Shown: piece by piece, positions 40,744-58,490 of the stretch
How the letters are laid out: each line of letters opens with the position of its first letter
How positions within the stretch are numbered: the first letter of the stretch is position 1
DNA from: Cristatella mucedo
Taxonomy: Eukaryota; Bryozoa; Phylactolaemata; Cristatellidae
Direction: 5' to 3'
DNA length: 60,000 nucleotides
Assembly: GCA_009760855.2 (NCBI GenBank)
Contig: WPIO01000002.1
Span: forward strand, 10,614,501-10,674,500
Notes under the pieces: generated by a model
Database searches by the model: none
Told to the model about the DNA's origin: nothing
Seen by the model: the letters and a program-made list of their open reading frames with translations, nothing else
Program-made: the position numbers and the translations under genes

Positions 40744-40843
40744 ATGTTCAAAAGGAGCCTCTCGGTCGAGGTCACGCCCAAATCTCCCGAGTTCAGCGCG
40801 CGCTACCTCGGCAAACGGGAGGCGCCGATCGCCCGCGGTCGAG
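40744..40843 (+). CDS. FAM43-like exon 1 (start of PID domain)
   Basis: MFKRSLSVEVTPKSPEFSAR then YLGK...ARGR, donor CGAG|GTAAGT at 40844. It ends one base into a Gly codon. The exon may extend left to 40702 if the upstream acceptor is used. Confidence 0.82.
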
Positions 40844-42714
40844 GTAAGTCCGACACATTCGCAGCGTCACTCAGTCGACAGGCGCGCAAAAAGGTAACTC
40901 CAATCCATTCAGCTCGCCGTCGCTAGAACCGCACGCCAGTCGCTCGTTCCTTCCGCCGCGCGCGCGGCGCGTTGCGCACCGTCTTATTTGTGACGTCACT
41001 CCGCCCGCAAAGTCGTCGCTTCGAAAAGACTCGAGGGGGCGCTTGGTCCGCGAGCGAGAGCCTCGCAGCCCAAACCGAGACCTGTCGCCCTGTCGCGTCA
41101 GGCGCGCGCGCGAAAACCGCACGTCGATGCGCATGCACCGCTTGTGCAAAAATTAAAAATATCCCACTCCGCGATAAAATTGCAGCGGAGAGAGCGGAGT
41201 TGGCGCGATGAGGTCGACATAGAGTGCATCGCTACAGCGAGGCCATTTAGCAGATTGAATGTCTAGCCGAGCGTCGCCAGCAGCAGTAATGTAATGTAAT
41301 GTATCTCCGTCTGTAACTCCACAAAGTCATAAAGACCATGTGGGTGTTACGCAGGAGAGTTTTGTATAGCGCACTCACAGCCTAAGCGGCTTTCGGTACG
41401 CATTCGGTAGCCAACAGACTTTGTCTCACGCAACAAAGAGAAAGTGGGAAGCATAGCAGAGTCAGGAGAGCAGTTGAGGTAGTGAGTAGCATAGAAGTAG
41501 CAGCTCAGGACCGCTGAAAAGGATGTGCCATAGTCGGCAGTAGGAGAGTAGTTGTCGTTGCGTAAGAATTGTGGAAGCGAGCAGTAGGGTCCGTAGCCGC
41601 TCGAGTCCCGGATGCGTGGACGCGACACGCGTGCGACCGACAGTCCGTGGGGCGAGACAGTTGAACGCCGCGGCGGTCATCGCGTCCACGCGGACCAGGA
41701 CAAAAGCGGTCGCTGCGCTTTCAAAGCGAGTCGAGTTAGCCGACTGCTCAGTCGCTCGCGCGCACCGACGTGAGGTGCACGGATTCAGCCAGCGTGGCGT
41801 TTGCTCTGCTCTACGCTTCGCCTACGCCGGAGGAGCGCGCCAGCTCGTGCGCGGTAGTCGCCACCGCAGGCGCGCGAAGCTCTTGCGCGCTCGCCCGCCG
41901 CGGCGTTCCAGGATGCACGCAGGAGCTCATGAAAGCCATGTGGGACGACGTCGCCAATGAGCGGCAGCTTCCGAAAGTGCGTCTGACCATCCACCGGAAA
42001 ACGCTGGACCTCACCTGGGTCGGTTCGAAAGACTGCGAGCCTCAGCAGATACCCATGCAGGCCGTGACCTATTGCAGCGTCGACCGCGCGGTGAACAGCC
42101 GCATCTTCAGCTGGATACACGCCGCCGACGACGAGCCTCCGCCGCGTGCGGGGCTTTCGCGCGACGGCGTCGCCCAGGGTCAGCGGAAGTACTGGTGCGT
42201 CGCCATCGTGGCTAGCGGCGTCGACAAGGCTCGAGCCATGTCCGTCGTGCTGCAGCGGTCGTTCTTGATGTTCTACAAGGACAGCGTCGCTGCCGCCGCC
42301 AAGTCCACGGCTCAGACTGCGGCAGCCGAGGCCGCTCTGATCAAGCGCCGGGCGCCATACGACGTCGTCGGCCATGGCTCGGCCGATGCGTACGAGAAAA
42401 GCAGCGCGCCGCCGCGAAGCGACGGCCGACTGAGCGCCGCCGTAGCGGCGCGCGCGGGATCCGCCGCAGCGACAGAGGCCGGTGCGGCCGAACTCAGCGG
42501 CGGCGGCCTGTACGCGGACGTGGAGATCGCGTACGGCAGCGATTTCGCTCCGTCGTTCGGCGACGTCGGCACGAACATTTACTGCGGCTCTCCGTCGGCG
42601 CCGCCCAGCAACGAGGCAGAAGACGCTGACGAGTTTTGGGCGAGCACGCTTCCGATCCGGCACCCACAGAGCGGCGCGGGAGCCGAGACCGACGTTCCTA
42701 TTACGTCGCTCTAA
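40744..42714 (+). CDS. FAM43-like PID/PTB-domain protein, two coding exons
   Basis: The two exons join in phase to 300 codons plus stop. Residues about 20-160 form a phosphotyrosine-interaction (PID/PTB) domain of FAM43 type: FSARYLGKREAPIARGRGCT (FAM43A has YLGN...ARGDGCT), VRLTIHRKTLDLTW, PMQAVTYCSVDRAVNSRIFS, KYWCVAIVASGVDKARAMSV. The last 140 residues are Ala/Ser/Gly-rich with acidic patches and look disordered. FAM43 function is poorly known; an adaptor role is inferred from the fold. The ATG at 40744 is assumed; an acceptor CATTTTTGCAG just upstream (ends 40701) and the match LGTMFKRS to FAM43 VGSMFRSK suggest the real start could be in an earlier exon. The vertebrate paralogues are, to my knowledge, single-exon. 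The intron carries a LINE B fragment. Confidence 0.88.
41283..41580 (-). mobile_element. LINE family B 3' end inside the FAM43-like intron
   Basis: AGTAATGTAATGTAATGTAT and CTCCGTCTGTAACTCCACAA, then minus-strand LRETKSVGYRMRTESRLGCE and FSAVLSCYFYATHYLNCSPD. It is antisense to the host gene and ends abruptly where GC-rich unique sequence resumes at about 41580. Confidence 0.88.
41912..42714 (+). CDS. FAM43-like exon 2 (PID core and tail, stop)
   Basis: Acceptor GCGTTCCAG. The first codon completes Gly and continues CTQELMKAMWDDVANERQLP. The stop is TAA at 42712-42714. Strong GC3 bias, unlike neighbouring repeats. An opposite-strand ORF of similar length is a shadow produced by that bias. 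Confidence 0.92.
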
Positions 42715-42925
42715 GGCTCGGGATGAGCGCGCGATGGGTCCGGCTTGAGGTCAGGCCTGCGTCGACTTGAGCAGAGCGACGCTTGCTACTTCTCGCTGCA
42801 TCCGGTGAACGCCTGACCTGTCGGCGGTGCGTGCAGATCGACGCGAGCACCACAGCTGCGGCTCCCCTGAAGCAGCGCAACGGCGACCGGCCTCCGCTAG
42901 CACCGGAAGTTCGCTGCAAGTCTCC

Positions 42926-42940
42926 GGGGGGGGGGGGGGC
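42926..42940. repeat. Poly(G) run in the FAM43-like 3' UTR
   Basis: An uninterrupted G run of about 14 bases (TCC before, CTTCGC after), in the transcribed strand of the predicted 3' UTR. Confidence 0.85.
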
Positions 42941-43025
42941 TTCGCGACGATAACGAGTAGCGTTCGGTTACTTTCAATACGAATGAGCTCCCAGTAGCAA
43001 TCGATATTTTTTAATGATGTGCAGA

Positions 43026-43031
43026 AATAAA
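43026..43031 (+). promoter_or_regulatory. Poly(A) signal of the FAM43-like gene
   Basis: AATAAA in CAGAAATAAAGGCAGCC, about 310 bases after the stop. This gives a compact 3' UTR. Confidence 0.65.
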
Positions 43032-43334
43032 GGCAGCCAGCCCGAAGAGACTGAGAGACTTGCGAGAGATTCGCAAGCGTCGCTCGCAGCGTCGTCGCAG
43101 TCTGCGCATGTGAAATTGAAATTCTTTTAATCGCAGGGCCTACTGGTTATTGAGCAGAGATCGCTAGCTACAATAAAAGGGACCAGACTATAAACCCCGA
43201 AGAAGCGCTAGCTGCTCTGCAGCTTTAATGCGCCGACCTGGCGTAGAGAATTCCCATTCCGGACGCGATATACCACTCGGGGGTCAGATCGTCATCATGC
43301 TTGGATATTTCTGCGCTGAAAAAATAACTAATAT

Positions 43335-43480
43335 TTAATTCACTTTCATAGCAACCTACGGTAATTTAATGTCGATCCAGGCGCTTTTCGTATGCCAAAA
43401 ATTGTTAAGCTCACAGCCTGGACCGTTTAAGGCTAAGCATCTTACCCCTGGGCCGAACCCGGATAGGAGTCACCATCCAA
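43335..43480 (-). mobile_element. Possible diverged SINE with hairpin-like tail
   Basis: TTCACTTTCATAGCAACCTA, ATCCAGGCGCTTTTCGTATG and, on the plus strand, GGGCCGAACCCGGATAGGAG (inverted B-box-like). It resembles the units at 1857 and 16318 but is strongly diverged. Confidence 0.4.
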
Positions 43481-43514
43481 TCCATTAATGCAACCCGTTT
43501 GACTGCGCATTTTT

Positions 43515-43600
43515 ACTTACAGCAAATTTAAAGGGCCTAGAAAGAGATTTGGTTCTTGAAGGGCTCTATACAAATGTCTTTTTATTATTTTTTATTGCTA
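43515..43600 (+). repeat. Family A 3' tail
   Basis: ACAGCAAATTTAAAGGGCCT, diverged hairpin, TTTTTATTATTTTTTATTG tail. Confidence 0.65.
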
Positions 43601-43631
43601 TTGTTATAAAGAAAACACCAGTCCTGGTTTG

Positions 43632-43765
43632 GCTCAAGGTTACGGTGCTCGCCTTAAATGACTGAAGTCGCTGGTTTGATGCCTGTAGCGTACGTGGAAA
43701 CCCCTGGCTAGAGACTAAGTTCTCAAAAGGTGTACAAAAAATAAACTTTATTTTATTTTTGTTTT
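43632..43765 (+). mobile_element. Diverged tRNA-derived SINE
   Basis: GGTTTGGCTCAAGGTTACGG (A-box side) and GTCGCTGGTTTGATGCCTGT (B box). It ends near an A/T-rich palindrome GTACAAAAAATAAAC...GTTTTTGTAC. Confidence 0.5.
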
Positions 43766-43790
43766 TGTACTAGTCAAAAGCCAGAGAAGT

Positions 43791-44072
43791 TCACGCGCGC
43801 ATGCACTTGCAGCTCTCGCTCTGGCGGTGGTCGGTCGCTTTGGTGACCGCCTCCCTCTCGTTTACAAAAGTCTGCTGAATGATGTGGCAGTCTAAGCCGG
43901 CCGCTAGCCCTAGTTGCCAGTGTATTTCGTCGCTGAGTAATAAGGGAGGGCGTTCGTTGCGTGGTGAACCGCTTTTCCCGTCCAGCGAGATGAAACCGTC
44001 CGACCCGCTCGTTGTCCGAAGCTCGCCGACGATGCAGTCTCGGCACGCGCTCGCGAACGCGCGCTTACTCAC
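43791..44072 (-). CDS. Unrecognised exon-like ORF, minus strand
   Basis: 93 codons ending in TGA at 43791-43793. The sequence looks like real coding DNA: mixed composition, balanced hydrophobic pattern and GC-biased third positions. Pieces: ACRDCIVGELRTTSGSDGFI, LLLSDEIHWQLGLAAGLDCH, IIQQTFVNEREAVTKATDHR, with Cys at both ends (CRDC, CKC). I do not recognise the family. The frame is closed by TAG just upstream (GCAAGTAG), so it would be a terminal exon with an acceptor near 44073. AATAAA on the minus strand lies only a few tens of bases after the stop (about 43745-43762). No partner exon was found. It could also be chance in GC-rich DNA. Confidence 0.35.
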   Translation of the reverse strand: MSKRAFASACRDCIVGELRTTSGSDGFISLDGKSGSPRNERPPLLLSDEIHWQLGLAAGLDCHIIQQTFVNEREAVTKATDHRQSESCKCMRA

Positions 44073-45329
44073 CTACTTGCCTGAGTCCCCAGAATTCTGC
44101 AGGAGAGCTCTTTGGTGCAGACGACGGCTCTTCGACGCCGCCTTACGCCGAAGCGACGTAATTTCTTCGGCGGCGACGGTCGGGGTGGGAATAAGGCCAG
44201 CCCAGGTCTCTGGCGCCCCTGTACTGAGAGGAGAGGCGGAGTCCCTCACCTCTCACGCGGCTTCCGCCGTTGGGGAGAACCGTTGCTTACAGATAGTCGC
44301 GCGTATCCATTGCAAGTCAGCCTGTTCAAGCTATTAAGTTCCAGTTACAATGTGGTAAATAAGCCTAGGCCACTAGCCGGACCAAGTGTACAATGAACGA
44401 CTTTCCATCGAGTTCAGACGTCCCTTACCGGTCTTGCGAATCGACCCTCTTCTGCTACGGCAAGCATTAGCGACTCTCTCATTCCAAACCAGTTTACCTT
44501 CAAAATTTATCAGAACTGCTAGTTATCTGGCATTTTTTGGTATAATTAAGTTCTCACATAGTAAAATTTAACGTCGGCCGTTAAACGGCCATGCTAATTC
44601 GCATAGAAATTCATACTAAACCGAATAACTGTCGCTGCATTCAGCAGCAGCAGCAAATTATTCTAGAACACACCATCCGCCGAAGTGGAAATAAAATGGA
44701 GCGAAAAAGTTTGGAATTCTAAGGCACTTTTGTTTGCGCAGTGATACCTACCAGAGAACTAGTTTAGGTGCAAAATGTATAGGTGGTAGAGTAATTTACG
44801 AGCACAATGAGATGGGCAAAGTAAGGGAGATTTCTGTCTTAAAGAAATGAAAAATTTGGAGAATTGAAGTTAGCCCGCTACAGCAAAGTATGCATTGCTC
44901 GAGCGCTAATGATTTGCAAGCATTGTGTACGCTAGGCAGCAATTGCGACGCAGAGCGTTGGAGGAAATGAGGAAGCCCTAAGAGTGGACAAACGACCGTG
45001 CTGACAGGGCCATGAACAGGCAAGTCTTGAGGAACAGACTTGCTCCTGTGTAAAGAATAGCTAGGAACCTTCAGCTTACTACAGAGCTTAACCTAAGTGA
45101 ATCGTTGATTCTTCGAAATTTACCCCAGCAAGGTGTACTCTCCAGTATTGACCGTCGTAAGCCGTTGCTTTATTAAAAGCAAAAGTTTAGCCGCACGGAA
45201 TCGACTAGAGATCACGCCACTGGACCTCCGCAGACTGGAAAAGCATTACGGGGCTGATGAATCCAAGTTCGCCATTTTTTCAGTATTGTTAGGAGAGCGT
45301 ATGCGGTGTACGCATTACCAATAAGAAGA
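44073..45329. other. No recognised gene
   Basis: Moderately GC-rich to 44340, then AT-rich. ORFs at 43879-44337 and 44112-44396 (+) are shadows or chance frames. Minus-strand 44796-45023 may be further LINE-derived sequence, but no motif is clear. Confidence 0.4.
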
Positions 45330-45810
45330 GCAGAGTCTTCTAGTCCAGCTGCTCGTTTTGTGTGGCCGGTGAGAAAGAGTTCGGTTTTTATCAATGTTTA
45401 GCTTAAGAAAATTGGCCGACATCCGGGATGGAATGTCAGTAAGGCAAGCATTCAGTTTATCAGTCGCTGCAGTAGATCTGGTTTAAATGACAATCGATAT
45501 CGTCTGCCCAGAAGTGATGGCCGATTCCGTGGGTCCGAATCACCTTTCGTGAGTGGCTCGAAATAAATGGAGCCTAGAACCAAGAACGGACCTTTGTGGT
45601 ACTCCTCGGGCGACTGATCTGCGGGATGAAACGTGGCCATGGCACGACGAGGATTAAAAACGATCGGACAAGTACAATTTGACCGTAGTCTGCTACACAA
45701 ATGGTTGTTCTCAATCGTTCAAGCAGGATATCGCGATCAATAGTTTCAAACGCAGCTGGTAAATCAAACAGAACCATGACACTGACTGACATTACCAGCA
45801 TCGTCGGTGC
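45330..45810 (-). mobile_element. LINE RT fragment with palm motifs (third family), minus strand
   Basis: Minus-strand VLFDLPAAFETIDRDILLER is the reverse transcriptase motif A block (usual form DLSAAFDTIDH). Downstream WADDIDCHLN is the degenerate YADD, then KLNACLTDIPSRMSANFLKL and SWTRRLCSS. Stops are present between the blocks. Confidence 0.8.
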
Positions 45811-46314
45811 TTAGGCGTGGTCTTACCTTTGGGGACTTGCTTGCCCGACTGAAGGTCGTGCATTTCGTTCTGTCTTACACCTTACTAGCTTGCGTGGTCG
45901 TTATAACGCTAAGCAAGCGTGATCGTTGGTCGCAAATATGGAAGACTTGTTTTAAGTGAAGTGATGAAACGTGAATTCCTTCTGAAATTTCTACAAGAAT
46001 CAATCCATTTCATTATGTCCCACAAGCTGCGGAGCCACAATCTTTTCGAGAATATTAAAACAGAAAAGAAAAAAAGAGGCTATCGTTTGTTTGCTAAGAC
46101 CTCGGAATCTAATCAAGGCTTTTCAAGTATTTGTCGAACAATGGTCGATTTGAAAAAACTTGGGAGCAACACCCTGTATCCAGAGCATTAAAACCTGACT
46201 TGCCCGCTAGTGAAGTCCAGAGAAGTAATGATATAGGGTTATAATGGAGACGAGTTTTTTGTACTTGACTTCAGCCAGTCACATACTGAACCCTTATACA
46301 TTTCCTAGGAGAGG

Positions 46315-46735
46315 TCACGGGTTGCTACTGCTGCACCAGTTTCAGCCTCCTCGTGCTCTCAGGTCCTGTAAGCACAATAAATTAACTGTTCCATTCTGCT
46401 TAAAGACCGTTGGCGACAGAAGCTTTAGCTCTGCAGGTCCTAGACTGTGGAACTCGCTTCCACAACTGTTACGCAACAACTACTCTCCTACTGCCGACTA
46501 TGGCACATCCTTTTCAGCAGTCCTGAGCTGCTACTTCCATGCTACTCACTACCTCAACTGCTCTCCTGACTGCTATGCTTCCCACATTCTTTATTGCATG
46601 AGATGGAAGTCTGTTGGCTTCCGAACGCGTACCGAAAGCCGCTTAGGCTGTGAGTTCGCTATGAAAAACTCCTGCCTCACATCTACTTATGGCTTTGTGG
46701 AGTTACAGATGGAGATACATTACATTACTCAACAA
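46315..46735 (+). mobile_element. LINE family B 3' part, plus strand
   Basis: Near-open frame: LLHQFQPPRALRSCKHNKLT, TVGDRSFSSAGPRLWNSLPQ and FSAVLSCYFHATHYLNCSPD. The end is GGCTTTGTGGAGTTACAGAT, then GGAGATACATTACATTAC. It is the best-preserved family B copy in the window. Confidence 0.9.
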
Positions 46736-46821
46736 TTGCTTCAGTCGCAGCAGGTGGCTTAAAAGAGGCACGAATATGGGCAATCGTTTTCAACGAAGTG
46801 CAAAACTTATCGGCCAAAAAG

Positions 46822-46822
<1 letters not shown>

Positions 46823-46857
<35 letters not shown>
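46823..46857. repeat. (AT)n microsatellite
   Basis: About 17 TA units. Confidence 0.95.
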
Positions 46858-46860
<3 letters not shown>

Positions 46861-47064
46861 CACAGCCTAGGCTCTTAAGTGAAAGCACCATAACCCTGGA
46901 CTAGACAGAACGAAATGCACGACCTTCAGACGGGCAAGCAAGTCCCTAACGATAAGCCCAAGTTTGAGAAAAATCAAAAAAGTGACCGTTCAACACTATC
47001 GGGATCGCACACCTTGCAAGTGTACATGAGATTTCACCCACATACCGCAAACATGTAATACACT

Positions 47065-47070
47065 TTTATT
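47065..47070 (-). promoter_or_regulatory. Possible poly(A) signal of DDX3
   Basis: AATAAA on the minus strand (AATAAAAGTG) about 1.05 kb after the DDX3 stop. It is the most plausible end of the 3' UTR seen. Confidence 0.4.
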
Positions 47071-48122
47071 GAAGCGAACAAACAATAAATATGTGCCAGA
47101 CCTCAAAAATGAAAGAATAATACTATGCCGTCAACACTATAGCAAAATAAGTCTGAATGATACAGTGTCACGCGATAGCACCATCGTCAAAGTTGTATTG
47201 CCACAGCTTGTAACAAGATGTGCAGAGAATTTCAAGGGCGCCTTTACAATTTGCACCGCATAGCTTATGCGGAGCCTGATATGTACATGTCTTCATAAGA
47301 CCGCCTGCTCATTTAAAACATAGGTACAGCAATGCCAAATGCCGCCATTTAAAAAACAGTGCAGCAGCAGCTGCAGAGGTCTACCTCATACAAAGCAAAC
47401 AGCAGCCTCAGTTCTGTTTGCAGAATAATTTAGGTATGTACAAGTTATGTACAAGAACTTCATTGTACGGCAATGAAGGCGACTGATTGGCAAAAAATGT
47501 TTGAAATGAGACCGGCGGCGGGCACGACCTTAAGTCGTGCATGATTAAGACATGTATGTCGATGCGGCTCTGAAGATAAGGCAGCAGTTCTCTGCAACGA
47601 GAGGGCAGTGACCAGACTGCTGGTGTTGGCTGTCAATAGGCCGCGTAGACAGAATCCTACAGGCCGCTCCAGCAATCTTTGTACACCTTGTTATCCAGAC
47701 GACGGAGGAATGTTTCAGCTCGCGACTGCACTTCCTTTCAAATGACACTGTACGTTCAAACGCGGTACGGCAGCAGCTCGCCTTGCACGCCCCTCGAGGG
47801 GTTGAGTGGCTACTGCAGCTCTGCCGGATGAAATGACGAGACGCATGAAAGCTCGACGAGCTGGTGCCCGCGACAGCTGACCGGCTGGTGTCCAGCTGGC
47901 ACCGTTCAGGTGGCACTGTCGGCTAGCGGGCGGCGGCAGCCTCCAGCGGGTAGGCGGCTGCGATTGGCGGCTAGCCTCCGTGCCCCACCCACCCCCTCCA
48001 TTCCCAGCGTCGGCGGCGGCAGCAGCTTCAGCGATACCAGACGTATAGCGAGAGTGAGAGTGACACGTGACGGCACAGTGTAACAGAAAATAATGAAGTC
48101 TGGCCTAGTCACGCACATTACT
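47071..48122 (-). other. Predicted DDX3 3' UTR
   Basis: No recognisable coding sequence or transposon. Two long minus-strand ORFs (47545-47916 and 47906-48403) do not match any family I know. The second overlaps the last DDX3 exon in another frame. Confidence 0.4.
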
Positions 48123-56518
<8,396 letters not shown>

Positions 56519-56671
56519 CTGCAAAGACAAATAGCACAAACTGTGCTCAGACAAGCGCCATACTGATACGGTGGTCACAGACCAAGCAGTCGGTACTATG
56601 CACAGCCAGCTAAACAGCCCCTTCGGTCAAGGTATGTGCAATTTTGCAGGTTACTGCTTAGAAGGCATCCA

Positions 56672-56773
56672 ACAAGCACGAAATGTGCAAGCACGAAATG
56701 TGCAAGCACGAAATGTGCAAGCACGAAATGTGCAAGCACGAAATGTGCAAGCACGAAATGTGCAAGCACGAAA
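56672..56773. repeat. 15-base minisatellite
   Basis: About 6.5 near-perfect tandem copies of AAGCACGAAATGTGC. The period is a multiple of three, so all frames stay open (ARNVQ, STKCA, KHEMC), but there is no support for expression. Confidence 0.95.
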
Positions 56774-56954
56774 AGCACACAGAAACAAAAGAAAAGACCC
56801 ACTGGGGCACTAGGAAAGCTGACCAAATCAGATGCATCTTTAGCTTAGTATTGAATGATGCAAAGAAGTGGTGGTACCAATTCACATGCAAGCAAAGGGT
56901 GTGACCTTGTATTTCTGAACTACTTCAAAATGATGAACTTAAAAATAGGGATGA

Positions 56955-56959
56955 ATATA

Positions 56960-56995
<36 letters not shown>
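56955..56995. repeat. (AAT)n microsatellite
   Basis: ATAATAATAATAAT run of about 12 units. It could be the tail of an eroded family A element, but no hairpin adjoins. Confidence 0.9.
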
Positions 56996-58290
56996 GTGCA
57001 CTTTGCTCGAACAGCGTAGCAGCCTAGACGATGCCCTGCACGAAAAAAAGAGCCTCCGGGAAGCAGCAACAGCAATTCATTGGCTCAAGCCGAGCTGACA
57101 TTTATCCATCCGGCCAGCCGAGCCTGTGCTCGAGCGCCAGCTCGGCCAACCAGCGAAGCTCTCACAGCCAGACAGTGCTGGCTTAAGCAAGCATCGACCA
57201 CCGGCTGACTCGGCCTCGGCCTCGGCATCTGGGGCCCTGGGCTGACGTCCTGCGCACTATCGCTAAAGGATGCCAGGAGTGCAACTAAAGACTGGCAGAG
57301 CCACACGCTCGGCCTGCCCTGCTAAAAATAAAACCGAGGTGGTCGAGAGAAGTCGGATGCACTGCAGCAGCATTTAGCAGAAGCAGCAACGACTGCACAA
57401 CAGATGAAGTGCAGCACGTCTGCCCCAGTCACGAGACGCACGAGCCGAGCCGAACGAGACACATCAGGTCTACGCAGCGAGAGCAGACACGGCGCTGACA
57501 TGGGAGCCTGCTCGACGGCGACCGATGGTAGCCCAGTGCCGCTCGAGGGCAAAGGCACCGGACGATGCAACAAGCCACTGCGCTGCCGCACCTGCCCCAA
57601 ATCGACACACGTGCACTCCAGGCAGCAGAACAGCTCAAGGCTACTTCCGGACCCCGTGTGCCGGTGTGGCATTGCACAAGTTAGCAGGGGCGGTATGGCC
57701 AGGACACACAAGCGATGAAGCTTGGTCTGAAAGCCGACATTCGACGTCAGAGGTAGCGCACTTTCGACCCAGGCAAGATGGCTCGCTCGAGCAAGGCCGG
57801 CCTCGGGAAGGAAGCGCACAGCGTGGCGGCAAGAAATGAAGGCGCCGAGCGTGTCGATCTGTCACCTTGCAAGCCGTCGGGGCACGACGCCTCTTCCTCA
57901 ATCAAGCTCTGCAGGCGACACGGTCAAGCTAAGACCGCACATTTGCGATGACAACTGTTTACTAGTCGAGCCTCCAGCCCCATGAGAGGAGGCAAGGTCC
58001 TCCAGCAATTGAGCTGCGCCTCCGGATCACCTTCGAATCCTTTTGATGATCACAACTTTGGAGTAGCTAGCTAAATCGCAGAACTCTCTGTCGGCCTGAC
58101 AGCATAAAATCTCTCGATTTGGCACTCACAGCAATAGAAAATTCATTTGATCCGCCTCTTAAGCTTTTGACACGTGAATCGTACTACGTGCAATCAGTTG
58201 ATGCGCTTCCTTTCCAGCCCATGCCAAGTGTATACAGATTTTTTAAACTCGTAAGGCACCATGAAAATGCATTGCTATTATTTATTGACT
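56996..58290. other. Upstream of DDX3, GC-richer, no exon recognised
   Basis: 57085-57910 has raised GC and CpG and could contain the promoter or the missing 5' exon of DDX3. ORFs on both strands here have no recognisable motif, and I found no ATG-plus-donor combination that I trust. Confidence 0.35.
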
Positions 58291-58297
58291 GAACGTT

Positions 58298-58490
58298 GGC
58301 CGTGATGCTGTGAGGCGTGCAAAGGCGTAGGAAAGGTGCATGCACCTCGAGATATAGGTCGTGGGTTCGAGTCATGAAGCAGGCAATTCTTTACTGCCCC
58401 TTACAAGCAGGGTTGGCCAGTCACCAAGGCCATTCTTCTGCTATGTCAGTCACTAAATTAGGTTGCTAAATCAACCCACCAGTCTTTACT
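58298..58490 (+). mobile_element. Diverged tRNA-derived SINE
   Basis: CCGTGATGCTGTGAGGCGTG, then AGGTCGTGGGTTCGAGTCAT (B box), TTACTGCCCCTTACAAGCAG body and TTAGGTTGCTAAATCAACCC end. Confidence 0.75.

Larger units (their letters stand above)
42715..43334 (+). other. FAM43-like 3' UTR and following spacer
   Basis: Untranslated sequence to the poly(A) signal at 43026, then about 300 bases without features. Confidence 0.5.

Noticed and set aside
41785-42663. 292-codon ORF on the minus strand opposite FAM43-like exon 2
   Set aside because: A shadow frame caused by strong GC3 bias of the plus-strand exon; it has no recognisable domain, while the plus strand has a clear PID domain.
47545-47916. 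123-codon minus-strand ORF after DDX3
   Set aside because: It lies in the predicted DDX3 3' UTR, has no recognisable motif, and has no splice or start context.
56672-56773. CRISPR-like array
   Set aside because: The 15-base units are directly contiguous with no unique spacers, in a eukaryotic gene context. It is a minisatellite.
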